Positions 36,099 through 46,028 of a stretch of DNA of 64,000 bases are shown piece by piece. Within the stretch, counting starts at the first letter, position 1; each line of letters begins with the position of its first letter. The stretch comes from Allofrancisella inopinata (GTDB taxonomy: Bacteria > Pseudomonadota > Gammaproteobacteria > Francisellales > Francisellaceae). Position numbers and translations under genes: made by a program. The notes below the pieces were generated by a model, which saw only the letters and a program-made list of their open reading frames with translations, was not told the origin of the DNA and searched no databases. The stretch lies in NCBI RefSeq assembly GCF_012222965.1, contig NZ_CP038241.1, positions 1,054,001 to 1,118,000 on the forward strand, written 5' to 3'.

Positions 36099-36968
36099 AT
36101 GAATACTAGAACCTTAGAATACATAATAGCAGTATATGAAACTAAAAGCTTTATTACAGCATCTGAAAAATGTTTTGTAAGCCAACCAGCATTGAGTATG
36201 CAAATTAAAAAATTTGAAGAGCACTTGAATATACAAATATTCGAACGAAGTAAAAAACAAGTATTTACTACAAAAGCTGGAGAAAAAATAATTATTCAAG
36301 CTTATAAAATAATTGATGAAGTAAAAAACTTAAATAAAATAGCTAGCATGTATTTAAAGGGCAGCAAAATTGGTGTCTCTATAGGAGCTTTTCCCACCAT
36401 ATGCCCTTATATCATGCCGAAGATATTACCAATCATAAAACAGCAAATACCTAATTTAAGTATCTCCGTGGTTGAGGAAAAAACCGATATTCTCATAAAT
36501 ATGCTTGAACAAGGAAAATTAGATTTTGCCTTACTTGCTGATCCTATAGATCATAATCAATTTATATCCAAAAAACTATTTGATGATAAGTTCTTTGTAG
36601 CTGTAGCCAGTACAAATAAACTTTCTAAAAAAAATAGCCTATCTACAACCGAGATTATAAAACAAAATCTTATGATTCTTGATGAAGGACATTGTCTTAG
36701 AGATCAGACTCTAAAATTATGCTCATTAAATAAATATAACAATAGTAATTTTAAAGGAAGTAGCTTAGAAACTTTACGTCAAATGGTGTCTATCGATGAA
36801 GGAATAACACTTGTACCAGAAATAGCTTGCACTCAAATGAATAATATAAGTTATTTAGCGATAAATGATCCGAATTTTAAAAGAGAAATATTTTTAGTAA
36901 TGAGGAAAAATTCTGTATATAGTAAGATTTTTAAACAATTAGCTACTATTATAATTAAACATCATTAG
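36099..36968 (+). CDS. oxyR: LysR-family regulator, OxyR-like
   Basis: 289 residues from the ATG at 36099, giving the standard start M-N-T-R-T-L-E-Y-I-I-A-V; upstream in-frame starts add unlikely residues. Helix-turn-helix at about 15-45 (S-F-I-T-A-S-E-K-C-F-V-S-Q-P-A-L-S). The C-terminal sensing domain has the OxyR-type Cys pair: Cys in D-E-G-H-C-L-R-D-Q (about 198) and C-S-L-N-K-Y about nine residues later. Also G-S-S-L-E-T-L-R-Q-M-V as in OxyR. Faces the peroxiredoxin gene. There is no clear ribosome site. Confidence 0.88.
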   Translation: MNTRTLEYIIAVYETKSFITASEKCFVSQPALSMQIKKFEEHLNIQIFERSKKQVFTTKAGEKIIIQAYKIIDEVKNLNKIASMYLKGSKIGVSIGAFPTICPYIMPKILPIIKQQIPNLSISVVEEKTDILINMLEQGKLDFALLADPIDHNQFISKKLFDDKFFVAVASTNKLSKKNSLSTTEIIKQNLMILDEGHCLRDQTLKLCSLNKYNNSNFKGSSLETLRQMVSIDEGITLVPEIACTQMNNISYLAINDPNFKREIFLVMRKNSVYSKIFKQLATIIIKHH

Positions 36969-37123
36969 ACATAATTACTCATTTACCAGCTAAACTTTGC
37001 AATTACTAGTATTAGCAAGACCTTTTAAAATAGACTTAACATATAACAATAAATCTGTATTTACAGTCTTTAAAATGATATTATTTGAAACTATAAATCT
37101 AAAAAACTGTATGGTTTATAACT

Positions 37124-38536
37124 TTGATTTTAAATAAACAATTTAGACTACTTTTTCTTACATTTTTAACTTTTGCAAGTTTCTGCAGCACTTATGCAGC
37201 AACAGCTCGTAGTGAAATACGATATTTAGTAAAAGAATATGGCCTTACTGATACAAAAATAAGTATAGCTGCCCAAGATACAATTTCTGGTGCAAACTTA
37301 TATGTTTATGGTCAAAATAGATCAATGAAACCTGCTAGTAATAATAAAGTTTTTACTATGGTAGCTGCATTATTTGCTATACCTGATAATTTTACATTTA
37401 CAACTACAGTTAACTACTCTAACAACAAAGTAAAAGGTCATATTTTACATGGCGATCTATATATAAAGTTCTCAGGCAACCCTGCTTTAACTGGAGGACA
37501 ACTATCATCTTTGATAAAACAAATAAAAACCACTAAGGGAATAACACAAATAACTGGAGATGTATATCTTGTTGGCAATTTTTCAGGACCATATATCCCA
37601 GAAGGATGGACAAAAGAGGATAGTACTTTTTGTTATGGAGCACCTGCTTCAAGTTTTACTATAAACAGAAATTGTACAGTAATAAAACTAGCTAAGAATC
37701 CAAATAGTTTAACAACTCGTGTTATCACGCTTAGCAATGCTAGCAATATCACAGTCAAAAATACCGCTAAATATACTAATTCAGCAGAACCTACTATTAT
37801 TTCCATGAACGATGATAACGTTTTATATATTAGAGGCTACTTATCTCGTGCTGCAGAAAAAATGTTCAAATTAGCTATTAAAAATCCTGCTTTAAAAACA
37901 TTAAATACCGTCGATGATTTTTTAAACACTAATGGGATTAAACATAACAAAGTAGCTATAACAACTTCAATACCACCTGGAAATACTGAACAATTAAGCA
38001 TAAATTCTACAACTATAGGTAGTTTTATCGATCAGACACTTAAGCATTCTGATAATTTGTACGCTGAAACAGTGTTAAACACTATTGGTCTAAAGCAAAA
38101 AGGTATAGGCTCAACTAATGCAGGAACAGCTGCAGTTCAAGAAATTCTTTATGATAAGCTTAATCTAGATACTTCGGCATTAACCATGTATGATGGCTCA
38201 GGACTATCACACCTTGATAGAGTTACAGCCCAGTTTATGGTTAATTTTTTAACCAAAACATACAATAGCTCTATTGGTCAAAAATTCTACAGTTACTTAC
38301 CAGCATCTGGGATAAGCGGAACTATATCATATAGAATGGGGGACAAATTACTAGGTAAAGTACATGCTAAAACAGGCACTCTAGCTGGAGTTTCTACTCT
38401 TGCAGGCTATGTTCTTACAGCGAAAAATCATCGTATAAGCTTTTCTATTATGCTTAATGATCTTAAAGCTTCTGATAGGTATAATGCTCGCAGGTTTCAA
38501 GATAAAGTAGTTGATGTTTTTTATAGGCATTTATAA
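37124..38536 (+). CDS. dacB: D-alanyl-D-alanine carboxypeptidase/endopeptidase (PBP4, S13)
   Basis: 470 residues from a TTG start; no ATG is available in frame before the catalytic motif. Signal peptide at 1-27 ending in T-Y-A-A-T-A. The penicillin-binding triad is visible: S72-x-x-K75 in K-P-A-S-N-N-K, S-D-N in K-H-S-D-N-L-Y-A-E (about 307), and K-T-G in H-A-K-T-G-T-L (about 417). Trims and cuts peptidoglycan in the periplasm. An eight-codon ATG frame (37111-37137) overlaps the TTG start and could be a leader or chance. First of a five-gene run with overlapping or very close starts. Confidence 0.93.
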   Translation: MILNKQFRLLFLTFLTFASFCSTYAATARSEIRYLVKEYGLTDTKISIAAQDTISGANLYVYGQNRSMKPASNNKVFTMVAALFAIPDNFTFTTTVNYSNNKVKGHILHGDLYIKFSGNPALTGGQLSSLIKQIKTTKGITQITGDVYLVGNFSGPYIPEGWTKEDSTFCYGAPASSFTINRNCTVIKLAKNPNSLTTRVITLSNASNITVKNTAKYTNSAEPTIISMNDDNVLYIRGYLSRAAEKMFKLAIKNPALKTLNTVDDFLNTNGIKHNKVAITTSIPPGNTEQLSINSTTIGSFIDQTLKHSDNLYAETVLNTIGLKQKGIGSTNAGTAAVQEILYDKLNLDTSALTMYDGSGLSHLDRVTAQFMVNFLTKTYNSSIGQKFYSYLPASGISGTISYRMGDKLLGKVHAKTGTLAGVSTLAGYVLTAKNHRISFSIMLNDLKASDRYNARRFQDKVVDVFYRHL

Positions 38537-39148
38537 ATGAAAAAAATATTTAAGATCACAGCAATAACTACTGTATTAGGTATACTTAACTCTTGTGCGA
38601 CTGAACAACCTAAAAATATAAATAATGCTTGTAGTATAATCCATCAATATCCTAATTGGTATTACGATATGATTGACTCATACAATAGATGGGGAGTACC
38701 TCTTAATATTCAAATGGCTTTTCTTCGCCAAGAATCATCTTTTAGAGCAGATGTTAAACCTTCTATGAATTACTATTTTGGTTTTATACCAGTAGGTAGA
38801 GCTTCAACAGCATATGGGTATGCCCAAGCTCTTGATGGTACTTGGGATCATTATAAAAAAGAAACTCAGCAATCTTTTGTCTCAAGGTCAAACTTTTCTG
38901 ATGCGGTGGATTTTATAGGCTGGTATTTAAATAATGTGCATAATAAAACAGGTATTAGTAAAACTGATGCCTATCACTTGTATTTAGCCTACCATGAAGG
39001 TATTGGTGGGTATAAAAATGGTACCCACAAAAACAACTCTTTCTTAAAGAACTATGCTAGAAAAACAGCTGATATAGCACAAAAATACTCTACTCAATTA
39101 CAAAATTGTAAGATCCCTGGTAAGCCACTATTATCTTACTTATTCTAG
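38537..39148 (+). CDS. Lipoprotein with lytic transglycosylase (SLT-like) fold
   Basis: 203 residues, beginning directly after the dacB stop. Lipobox L-N-S-C (Cys21). The transglycosylase Glu is in A-F-L-R-Q-E-S-S-F-R, followed by A-Y-G-Y-A-Q-A-L-D-G-T-W and Y-L-A-Y-H-E-G-I-G-G-Y. Cleaves peptidoglycan glycan strands while anchored in a membrane. Pairing with dacB fits a wall-remodelling unit. Confidence 0.88.
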   Translation: MKKIFKITAITTVLGILNSCATEQPKNINNACSIIHQYPNWYYDMIDSYNRWGVPLNIQMAFLRQESSFRADVKPSMNYYFGFIPVGRASTAYGYAQALDGTWDHYKKETQQSFVSRSNFSDAVDFIGWYLNNVHNKTGISKTDAYHLYLAYHEGIGGYKNGTHKNNSFLKNYARKTADIAQKYSTQLQNCKIPGKPLLSYLF

Positions 39149-39155
39149 GAAATTT

Positions 39156-39575
39156 ATGAATAAACAGCCTTTCAAAAAAATAATAAATATACGTTGGTCA
39201 GATACGGATAAAAACGGCCATGTAAATAATGGAAAATATTTTGATTATTTTGAAGAAGCTCGTACACAATGGGTTTATGCCTTTAAAAAACTTATTAATT
39301 GGGGCATAGAAAACTCTATTCAATTTGTTGTAGCTGAACAAAGCTGCAAATATATGTATCCCCTATTACACCCCAATACAATTGAGGTAACGCAGTATGT
39401 ATCTAGAATTGGAGCAGCAAGTATAGAGTTTAAATATGAAATAAGAATACTAGGAAGTGACAAAATTATCACAACAGCACACTCCAAACTAGCATGTTAT
39501 AACTTAAAAACAACTAGATTAGAAAAAATACCTAATGATATAAAACAAGCCACTTTAGAAAACTATTATGAATAA
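39156..39575 (+). CDS. Hot-dog fold acyl-CoA thioesterase (4HBT)
   Basis: 139 residues. The family motif is seen as [24 protein letters not shown], whose Asp is catalytic. Hydrolyses acyl-CoA thioesters; substrate unknown. AGGAAATTT precedes the ATG; eight bases overlap ttcA. Confidence 0.88.
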   Translation: MNKQPFKKIINIRWSDTDKNGHVNNGKYFDYFEEARTQWVYAFKKLINWGIENSIQFVVAEQSCKYMYPLLHPNTIEVTQYVSRIGAASIEFKYEIRILGSDKIITTAHSKLACYNLKTTRLEKIPNDIKQATLENYYE

Positions 39576-40365
39576 TGATAAGCAAAGCCTTAAAAAGCTA
39601 GAAAAACAAATATTACGAAAAACTGCCCAGGCTATTAATCAGTATAATATGATTGAAGATGGTGATAAAATTATGGCCTGTTTATCTGGAGGCAAAGATT
39701 CCTATTGCTTACTAGAGATGCTCTTGCTACTACAACAAAAAGCTCCTATCAAGTTTGATATTATCGCAGTAAACTTGGATCAAAAGCAGCCTAATTTCCC
39801 TGAAGATGTTTTACCCAATTATCTTAAAGAGAAAAACATAGACTTTCATATTATAGAGCGAGATACTTATAGCGTTGTAAAAAAAGTAATTCCAGAAGGT
39901 AAAACTACTTGTGGATTATGCTCTAGAATGCGTAGAGGAATTCTATATGACTTTGCACAAGAGCATGGAATTACTAAAATAGCTCTAGGTCACCATCGGG
40001 ATGATATAATAGAAACTTTTTTTCTAAATCTTTTTTATAATGGCTCTATCAAAGCTATGCCGCCAAAGCTACTTAGTGATGATGAGCGTAATATTGTAAT
40101 TCGTCCATTAACTTTTGTATCTGAACAAGAAACAGCAGAATACTCAAAACTAAAAAACTTCCCTATCATTCCATGTAACCTCTGTGGTTCGCAAGATAAT
40201 TTGCAAAGAGTTTTTATTAAAGATATGCTTAATAAGTGGGAAAAAAATAACCCGGAAAGAAAAAATGTGATATTTAAAGCTTTGTCTAACATTTCACCAT
40301 CACAAATGCTAGATAAAGAGCTTTTTGATTTTCTTAATATAACAAAAAATGACCTACAAAGATAA
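39568..40365 (+). CDS. ttcA: tRNA 2-thiocytidine synthase
   Basis: 265 residues. PP-loop L-S-G-G-K-D-S-Y, then the iron-sulfur Cys pair [10 protein letters not shown] and a third Cys in P-C-N-L-C-G, plus [11 protein letters not shown]. Inserts sulfur at C32 of tRNAs. Full length. Overlaps the thioesterase gene upstream and the out-of-phase region before the FKBP gene. Confidence 0.95.
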   Translation: MNNDKQSLKKLEKQILRKTAQAINQYNMIEDGDKIMACLSGGKDSYCLLEMLLLLQQKAPIKFDIIAVNLDQKQPNFPEDVLPNYLKEKNIDFHIIERDTYSVVKKVIPEGKTTCGLCSRMRRGILYDFAQEHGITKIALGHHRDDIIETFFLNLFYNGSIKAMPPKLLSDDERNIVIRPLTFVSEQETAEYSKLKNFPIIPCNLCGSQDNLQRVFIKDMLNKWEKNNPERKNVIFKALSNISPSQMLDKELFDFLNITKNDLQR

Positions 40366-40375
40366 GGAGTACCAA

Positions 40376-41215
40376 ATGAAACTCAAAAAAATTGTTACTA
40401 TTATATCCTACTCACTGATAGGGCTAACTATTAGCTCATGTTCTACCACTAGTAGTAACGACACAAGCTCTGTAGAACAAACTGATAAAACGGTACCATC
40501 AGTGACAGTTTCCACCAAAGATACTACACTACCTACTGCTAAAGTTACAGTAAAACAGGTTAAGCCTATTACACTTGAAATGCCTGAAAATGCTAGCTAT
40601 ACAGTAGGATACCAGATCGGATCTGGTATTGCTAAGCAAGACTTTATTTTAAACGATGAGCAAACTATAGCTGGATTTAAAGATGCTATGGCGAATAAAA
40701 AACCCAAATTGTCTGAAGAGCAAATACAAGAAAATATAGACTCTATGAAAGACAAAATAATAAAAAGACAACTTGGTGTTGCTAAAGAAAATCAAACTAA
40801 TTCATCCGCTTTTATAGAACAAATCTCTAAAATGGAAAATATAATAAAAGTTAATGGTGATGTTTATTATCAAATTGTAAAACAAGGAAATGGTAAAAAA
40901 CCAAACAGTGATAGTCAAGTAACAATAGCATACAAAGGGACTACTCCTGTTGTAGCTTACCGGAAAGACAACTCTAAGTTAGACTCAGTTAAACAAGCTA
41001 AGCTAATAGGTCCTACTTTTGATTCAAGTGATAATGCTACTTTTCCACTAGCAAACCTAATTCAATGCTGGAAAGATGCTATACCAGAAATACCAGTTGG
41101 ATCTACTATTATATTATACTGTGCTCCCAAAGCAGCTTATGGCAGTAGAGCTCCTGCGGCAATAGGTCCTAACCAGGCACTATCTTTTGAAATAACACTT
41201 AAAGATTTTAAATAG
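40376..41215 (+). CDS. FKBP-type peptidyl-prolyl isomerase lipoprotein (Mip/FkpA-like)
   Basis: 279 residues from the ATG at 40376 (AAGGAG nine bases upstream). Lipoprotein signal with I-S-S-C (Cys21). A Ser/Thr-rich linker is followed by a helical N-domain (Y-T-V-G-Y-Q-I-G-S-G-I-A, the FKBP_N dimer part) and the FKBP domain (V-T-I-A-Y-K-G-T, then F-D-S-S-D-N-A-T-F-P-L, W-K-D-A-I-P-E-I-P-V-G, Y-G-S-R-A-P). A 15-residue insert (Y-R-K-D-N-S-K) lies in the FKBP domain. Folding helper at the envelope; Mip proteins are linked to intracellular infection in relatives. Confidence 0.88.
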   Translation: MKLKKIVTIISYSLIGLTISSCSTTSSNDTSSVEQTDKTVPSVTVSTKDTTLPTAKVTVKQVKPITLEMPENASYTVGYQIGSGIAKQDFILNDEQTIAGFKDAMANKKPKLSEEQIQENIDSMKDKIIKRQLGVAKENQTNSSAFIEQISKMENIIKVNGDVYYQIVKQGNGKKPNSDSQVTIAYKGTTPVVAYRKDNSKLDSVKQAKLIGPTFDSSDNATFPLANLIQCWKDAIPEIPVGSTIILYCAPKAAYGSRAPAAIGPNQALSFEITLKDFK

Positions 41216-41288
41216 GTTTTAATACTTACTAATAATTGATAAACCAGATAATAAATAAGCCTTATTTATATCTTGCTGAAACTTTTAC

Positions 41289-42524
41289 TTACTGACTAGG
41301 AGCTATGGCTTCTTCAACTAATTTATAATAATTCTCTTTATTTGTATATAATTTGCTAACGTTAAAGTCAGGATTCCAACCCTCTAGTTTATTTAAAAAA
41401 ACCATGTACTTACTTCTGTCGCTCCCAATCTTCCTAGCCTCTCTTACCCAGTCTAAGCTTAATCCGCCGCTCTCAAATGCCAATTTATTATTTGGTACTA
41501 CATCAATAGAGAAAATACCTTTCGCTGTTTTAGTCATCTTGATATTATTCTTGGATAATTGATTAGGCAGGTCTTTTCCTCTAACTATAGCACAAATAGT
41601 TAATGTACTTCTAAAAATATGCTCCAAGTCATATTGACTAGGGAAGCAATAGTTATCTATACAAGTCTGTAAATAATTAATCACAGAATTTATAGCTTGA
41701 CCTTTCCGATTACTATGATTTTTAGTATACCAACCCGATGACTTTTTTTTCAACCTAACAAAAAAATCTCTTAAACTAATCAGTTGCTGGTATTTCTGAA
41801 TATTACATTCTAAGCTTCTTCTAACACTACTAAATCTACGACCTTGTGCAAAAGAATCTCGTTTATTTTCTAATTTTTCTTTTTGTATTTTATAGCACTC
41901 TTGAAATGTATCTATATACTGTTTATCTATTTTAATGATACTTGAGGAAGTATTTATTTCTAATTGTTGACCTATATACATAACATTACCCCTATAATAA
42001 TCTAGTACATCATATAACACAGCATGTTCTAAGTGTCCTCTTAAGTTTGACAATTTTGTAGCTTTATATATCCATGGATCAATAATAACAGCATTTTTTA
42101 GCTCATCATCTTGTTTAAGTTCACGAAGACTTTTTTTATATTTAGTCCATTCTCTTGCAGCATTATTAGCTAAGCTTAAGCTATTATGTGCTATAAGAAA
42201 TGTATGCTTTTTATATATTGCCATTAAAGACAAATAAAAAGTGCCTATTTTTATTTCTTCTAAACCTTGGGCAATATGTAAAATAGCTAACGATAAAGTA
42301 TCACAAAAACCTACACCATTTTTTAAATAAACCTGACTTCTTTGAGGAGTATATGGTAGATCAAGTGTTCGTATTTGTTCTATCTTTTTCCACTTATGCT
42401 TGTAAAAGTCACTTTTTTTATAGCCCCTATATAAGTTATCAATGTTTTCAGAATATTTAATCTTGGATCTAACCGTCTGAACCAAAGCAGCTCCAATAGC
42501 TAATAACTCATCACTATCAATCAT
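41289..42524 (-). CDS. Papain-like fold (Cys-His-Asp) protein of unknown function
   Basis: 411 residues. A candidate catalytic triad in the order of papain/transglutaminase folds: Cys74 in N-G-V-G-F-C-D-T-L-S-L-A at the start of a helix, His107 (or His113) in Y-K-K-H-T-F-L-I-A-H, and Asp149 in V-I-I-D-P-W. The I-D-P-W ending is typical of bacterial toxins and effectors with this fold. Residues 200-411 are charged and mostly helical, unrecognised. No signal peptide. The gene is isolated, convergent with the FKBP gene, and has a weak ribosome site. A protease, transglutaminase or deamidase are all possible; the activity is inferred. Confidence 0.5.
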   Translation of the reverse strand: MIDSDELLAIGAALVQTVRSKIKYSENIDNLYRGYKKSDFYKHKWKKIEQIRTLDLPYTPQRSQVYLKNGVGFCDTLSLAILHIAQGLEEIKIGTFYLSLMAIYKKHTFLIAHNSLSLANNAAREWTKYKKSLRELKQDDELKNAVIIDPWIYKATKLSNLRGHLEHAVLYDVLDYYRGNVMYIGQQLEINTSSSIIKIDKQYIDTFQECYKIQKEKLENKRDSFAQGRRFSSVRRSLECNIQKYQQLISLRDFFVRLKKKSSGWYTKNHSNRKGQAINSVINYLQTCIDNYCFPSQYDLEHIFRSTLTICAIVRGKDLPNQLSKNNIKMTKTAKGIFSIDVVPNNKLAFESGGLSLDWVREARKIGSDRSKYMVFLNKLEGWNPDFNVSKLYTNKENYYKLVEEAIAPSQ

Positions 42525-42633
42525 TAAAAATATGTTCTAAATAAGAATTATATATTTTATCACGATTTTAAAAAAATATTTTTTATTTTTACATTAAATT
42601 AATTATGATTATATTAAAAAACTCCCATAGTAT

Positions 42634-43611
42634 TTAACTTTCTCTTTTAACCACTAAATCACACAATAAACACATGGCTTTTTTATAATCACTATTTGGT
42701 AAAAACTGTATTGCCTGTTTAGCAAGCTCGGCGTATTTACATGCTACATTATAGGAATACTCTATTGCCCCACTAGTTTTAACTATATTTATTATTTCAT
42801 TTATTTGGTATTGCCCTTGCTCTATTGCTGTTTTTAAAATAGTTTGCTTTTCAACAGAAATATTTGTTAATGCGTAAATAGTAGGCAAAGTCATTTTACC
42901 TTCATCTAAATCATCACCAATGTTTTTACCTAAACTTTCGGCATTAGAAATATAATCCAAAACGTCATCTGCTATTTGAAAGGCATTACCAAGGTAAACA
43001 CCAAAATTTTTAATATCTTGACTATGTTTTTCGTATTCAAGCTTATCTAAACTAATAACTCCAGCTAATTCACATGCTGCCTCAAAAAGCTTAGCTGTTT
43101 TACAATAAATTACATTAATATAACCTTTTTCTGTAAGTTCAGAATTCCGCGCGTTTAAAAGCTGTAAAACTTCACCTTCTGAAATCTTATTTGTAGCATC
43201 AGCGAGTATCTGCATAATCTGCATACTATCTAACTCAACCATCATCTGAAAAGCTCTAGAATAGAGAAAATCACCTGTCAAAACGCTAGCAGCGTTACCA
43301 AAAACGTTATTAGCAGTTTGCTTGCCTCTACGTAGCTGTGAATTATCAACAACATCATCATGTAATAAAGTAGCTGTATGGATAAACTCGATAATAGCAG
43401 CACATGCTAAATGCTTTTGTCCTTGGTAACCTAAAGCTTTAGCAAATAACATCACTAAAAGAGGACGTAATCTTTTACCGCCACTATTTATTATATAGTG
43501 GCTAATTTGGTTAATAAGTACCACATCTGAAGATAATGAATCTTTTATAAATTGATTATTGTCTTGAATATCTTTTTCTATAAGAGATTGGATGTCTTTT
43601 AGTTGCTGCAT
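42634..43611 (-). CDS. ispB: Octaprenyl diphosphate synthase
   Basis: 325 residues, trans-prenyltransferase. First Asp-rich motif L-L-H-D-D-V-V-D, second A-D-D-V-L-D, and G-G-K-R-L-R-P near the start. Makes the ubiquinone side chain; chain length is not certain from sequence. Confidence 0.94.
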   Translation of the reverse strand: MQQLKDIQSLIEKDIQDNNQFIKDSLSSDVVLINQISHYIINSGGKRLRPLLVMLFAKALGYQGQKHLACAAIIEFIHTATLLHDDVVDNSQLRRGKQTANNVFGNAASVLTGDFLYSRAFQMMVELDSMQIMQILADATNKISEGEVLQLLNARNSELTEKGYINVIYCKTAKLFEAACELAGVISLDKLEYEKHSQDIKNFGVYLGNAFQIADDVLDYISNAESLGKNIGDDLDEGKMTLPTIYALTNISVEKQTILKTAIEQGQYQINEIINIVKTSGAIEYSYNVACKYAELAKQAIQFLPNSDYKKAMCLLCDLVVKRES

Positions 43612-43729
43612 AATTATACTTTTAACCCATTTTAAAATACTATAGCTATCCTTGGTTCTATTATAGCTGATTGATTATAAATATTTCAAAAAATATAAAT
43701 TCGCTAGTCTTAATCATAGATCACAAATA

Positions 43730-44293
43730 TTAGTTATTTGATGTATGTAATTCTTTAATTAATTGAAATATTTCTCTATATGATTTTTTTGGTTTATTTT
43801 TTTCTGCTTCTTTATAATGAGATCTAATTAATTGTCTTAATTTTTGGATATCCATATCTGGAAATTCCACAATTAGATTATCTAAAGTTTGGTTACTCTT
43901 GTCTTTATCAGAATCTAAAAGATTATCACGGATATTTTCTAAACGATGAAATAAAAGATTGGCTTGCTTATCTTTATTTATAATTATATCGTAAGCTTTT
44001 TGAATTTCATCAAGGTTATCAACCTTTCGCAATAGTTTACCTATAAATTGAATTTGTCTTTTTAAAGCTATCTTTTGCATAGACTTAGCAGCTAAAATAT
44101 TATCTCGAAGGTTATCAGAAATCGGAAGCTTGCCTAACTGCTGATTACTAAGATCAATAAGTGCTTTACCAAAATCTGTAATTTCAAGCATATCTTTTTT
44201 TACGCTAGTTTTACTTCTTGACAGTCGGTAGTGCGAATTCTCCTCTTCTCGCTCAAGACGTTCAACTTCATCTAGATCTATTACTTTGCCCAT
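43730..44293 (-). CDS. darP: DarP/YjgA-family ribosome-associated protein (DUF615)
   Basis: 187 residues, highly charged and helical. Family landmarks: K-R-Q-I-Q-F-I-G-K-L-L-R, the F-H-R-L-E-N-I-R-D-N-L-L segment, and L-R-Q-L-I-R-S-H-Y-K-E-A-E-K-N. Binds late 50S assembly particles in E. coli. It is divergent from glyA. Confidence 0.9.
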   Translation of the reverse strand: MGKVIDLDEVERLEREEENSHYRLSRSKTSVKKDMLEITDFGKALIDLSNQQLGKLPISDNLRDNILAAKSMQKIALKRQIQFIGKLLRKVDNLDEIQKAYDIIINKDKQANLLFHRLENIRDNLLDSDKDKSNQTLDNLIVEFPDMDIQKLRQLIRSHYKEAEKNKPKKSYREIFQLIKELHTSNN

Positions 44294-44397
44294 AATTTAG
44301 TATCTGTTATTTATTTACTATATATAAGGATATAAGATATAATCTAAAACATTCAACTTATTTTATTCATTTTAGAAGATCAGGAGACAATTAAGAT

Positions 44398-45651
44398 ATG
44401 TTCAACCGTGATAAAAATAGTCTAAAAAATACTGATAAAGAAATATTTGACGCTATAGAACTTGAAATTAAAAGACAACACGAACATGTAGAGCTTATCG
44501 CATCAGAAAACTATGCTAGCCCTGCTGTGATGGAAGCTCAGGGCTCCCAGCTAACAAATAAATATGCCGAAGGTTATCATGGCAAAAGATATTATGGCGG
44601 TTGTGAATATGTTGATATAGCTGAGAAGTTAGCTATTGAAAGAGCACAAAAACTTTTTAACGTTGATTATGCTAATGTACAACCACACTCTGGTTCTCAA
44701 GCAAATGCGGCTGTCTATAACGCTGTACTAAAACCAGGTGATACTGTACTTGGTATGGATTTAAGCGCTGGTGGACATCTAACTCATGGAAGTAAAGTTA
44801 ATTTTTCAGGAAAGATTTACAATTCTATACAATATGGTCTCAATGAAGCTGGTGATATCGATTATGAGCAAGTAGCAGCACTAGCAAAAGAGCACAAACC
44901 AAAAATGATAATCGCTGGGTTTTCTGCTTTTTCTGGAATCTTAAATTGGGAAAAATTCAGAGAAATTGCTGACTCTGTAGGTGCTGTACTTATGGCAGAT
45001 ATTGCCCACGTAGCTGGTTTAGTAGCAACTGGACTTTACCCTAGCCCATTTCCATATGTAGACGTTGCAACTACTACTACCCATAAAACCCTTAGGGGAC
45101 CTCGTGGTGGTTTGATCCTTTGCAACAATAATCCAGAGCTAGCTAAAAAGTTTCAATCTGCTATCTTTCCAGGTATCCAAGGTGGTCCTTTAATGCATGT
45201 AATTGCAGCTAAAGCAGTCGCTTTTAAAGAAGCTTTAGAACCAAGCTTTATAGAGTACCAAAAACAAGTACTAAAAAATGCTAAAGCGATGGAAAAAGTA
45301 CTTAAACAACGTAATATTAATATCATATCTGGTGGAACTCATAATCACCTACTACTTTTAGATATTACAAACTCTGGATTCTCTGGTAAAGAGGCTGAAG
45401 CTGCTTTAGGTAGAGCAAATATCACCGTAAATAAAAACTCTATTCCAAATGATCCTCGCTCACCATTTATAACTAGTGGTTTAAGGATTGGTAGCCCTGC
45501 TATTACAACTCGTGGATTTAAAGAAACTGAGTGTGAACTTGTAGCAAACTTACTAGCTGATGTGGTTTTTAACTGTGGTAACGAGCAAATAGAAAAAGAT
45601 GTCGCTAAGCAAATCTTAGAACTTTGTAATAAGTTTCCTGTTTATAAATAA
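44398..45651 (+). CDS. glyA: Serine hydroxymethyltransferase
   Basis: 417 residues, PLP-dependent. Seen: [28 protein letters not shown], the PLP lysine in [14 protein letters not shown], and [11 protein letters not shown]. Moves a one-carbon unit between serine and tetrahydrofolate. Strong ribosome site (AGGAGA). Confidence 0.98.
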   Translation: MFNRDKNSLKNTDKEIFDAIELEIKRQHEHVELIASENYASPAVMEAQGSQLTNKYAEGYHGKRYYGGCEYVDIAEKLAIERAQKLFNVDYANVQPHSGSQANAAVYNAVLKPGDTVLGMDLSAGGHLTHGSKVNFSGKIYNSIQYGLNEAGDIDYEQVAALAKEHKPKMIIAGFSAFSGILNWEKFREIADSVGAVLMADIAHVAGLVATGLYPSPFPYVDVATTTTHKTLRGPRGGLILCNNNPELAKKFQSAIFPGIQGGPLMHVIAAKAVAFKEALEPSFIEYQKQVLKNAKAMEKVLKQRNINIISGGTHNHLLLLDITNSGFSGKEAEAALGRANITVNKNSIPNDPRSPFITSGLRIGSPAITTRGFKETECELVANLLADVVFNCGNEQIEKDVAKQILELCNKFPVYK

Positions 45652-45744
45652 GCATTAATTAGCTTAGCATCTTTAACTACCTTAAATATCCACAATCTTA
45701 AACCTTCTTTGTTAAAGCACATATTACATTTGTATTACATATGG

Positions 45745-45776
45745 TATAATATAATTCTCACAATAAAAATGAGAAT
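45745..45776 (+). promoter_or_regulatory. mazEF promoter and operator
   Basis: TATAAT (45745-45750) is followed by a perfect inverted repeat, ATTCTCA (45754-45760) and TGAGAAT (45770-45776), ending three bases before the antitoxin ATG. The position over the transcription start fits autoregulation by the antitoxin, as is usual for such pairs. Confidence 0.65.
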
Positions 45777-45779
45777 AGC

Positions 45780-46028
45780 ATGACAACACTTACAATTAGA
45801 AAGACTGGTAATGCTGCTGGGATTAATATCCCAAAGAAAATACTAAAGCTTTTAAATCTACACATAGGTGATGAGCTTGATTTAAATATAAAAGATGAGC
45901 AAATCATTTTAAAGCCCCACCATGAAGAATTAACTTTAGAGCAGCTATTAGCTGAGAGTGATAAAGATAGCTTTAGAGTAACGCCAGAAGATGAAGAATG
46001 GTTAAATCCTAAAGGTATGGAAATATGA
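45780..46028 (+). CDS. mazE: MazE-like antitoxin (AbrB-type DNA-binding)
   Basis: 82 residues. N-terminal swapped-hairpin fold: L-T-I-R-K-T-G-N-A-A-G-I-N-I-P-K-K-I-L, then L-N-L-H-I-G-D-E-L-D-L. The acidic C-terminal tail (E-E-L-T-L-E-Q-L-L-A-E, then D-E-E-W-L-N) would bind and block the toxin. Overlaps the toxin gene by four bases. Confidence 0.92.
   Translation: MTTLTIRKTGNAAGINIPKKILKLLNLHIGDELDLNIKDEQIILKPHHEELTLEQLLAESDKDSFRVTPEDEEWLNPKGMEI

Noticed and set aside
37111-37137. Eight-codon leader frame before dacB
   Set aside because: Too short to judge, no ribosome site or attenuator structure seen.
41251-41269. Hairpin between the FKBP and papain-like genes as terminator
   Set aside because: The stem is made only of A-T pairs and has no T run, so it is too weak to call.
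43859-44293. darP gene as a toxin-antitoxin or phage gene
   Set aside because: Its sequence fits the DUF615 family and it is a single housekeeping gene.
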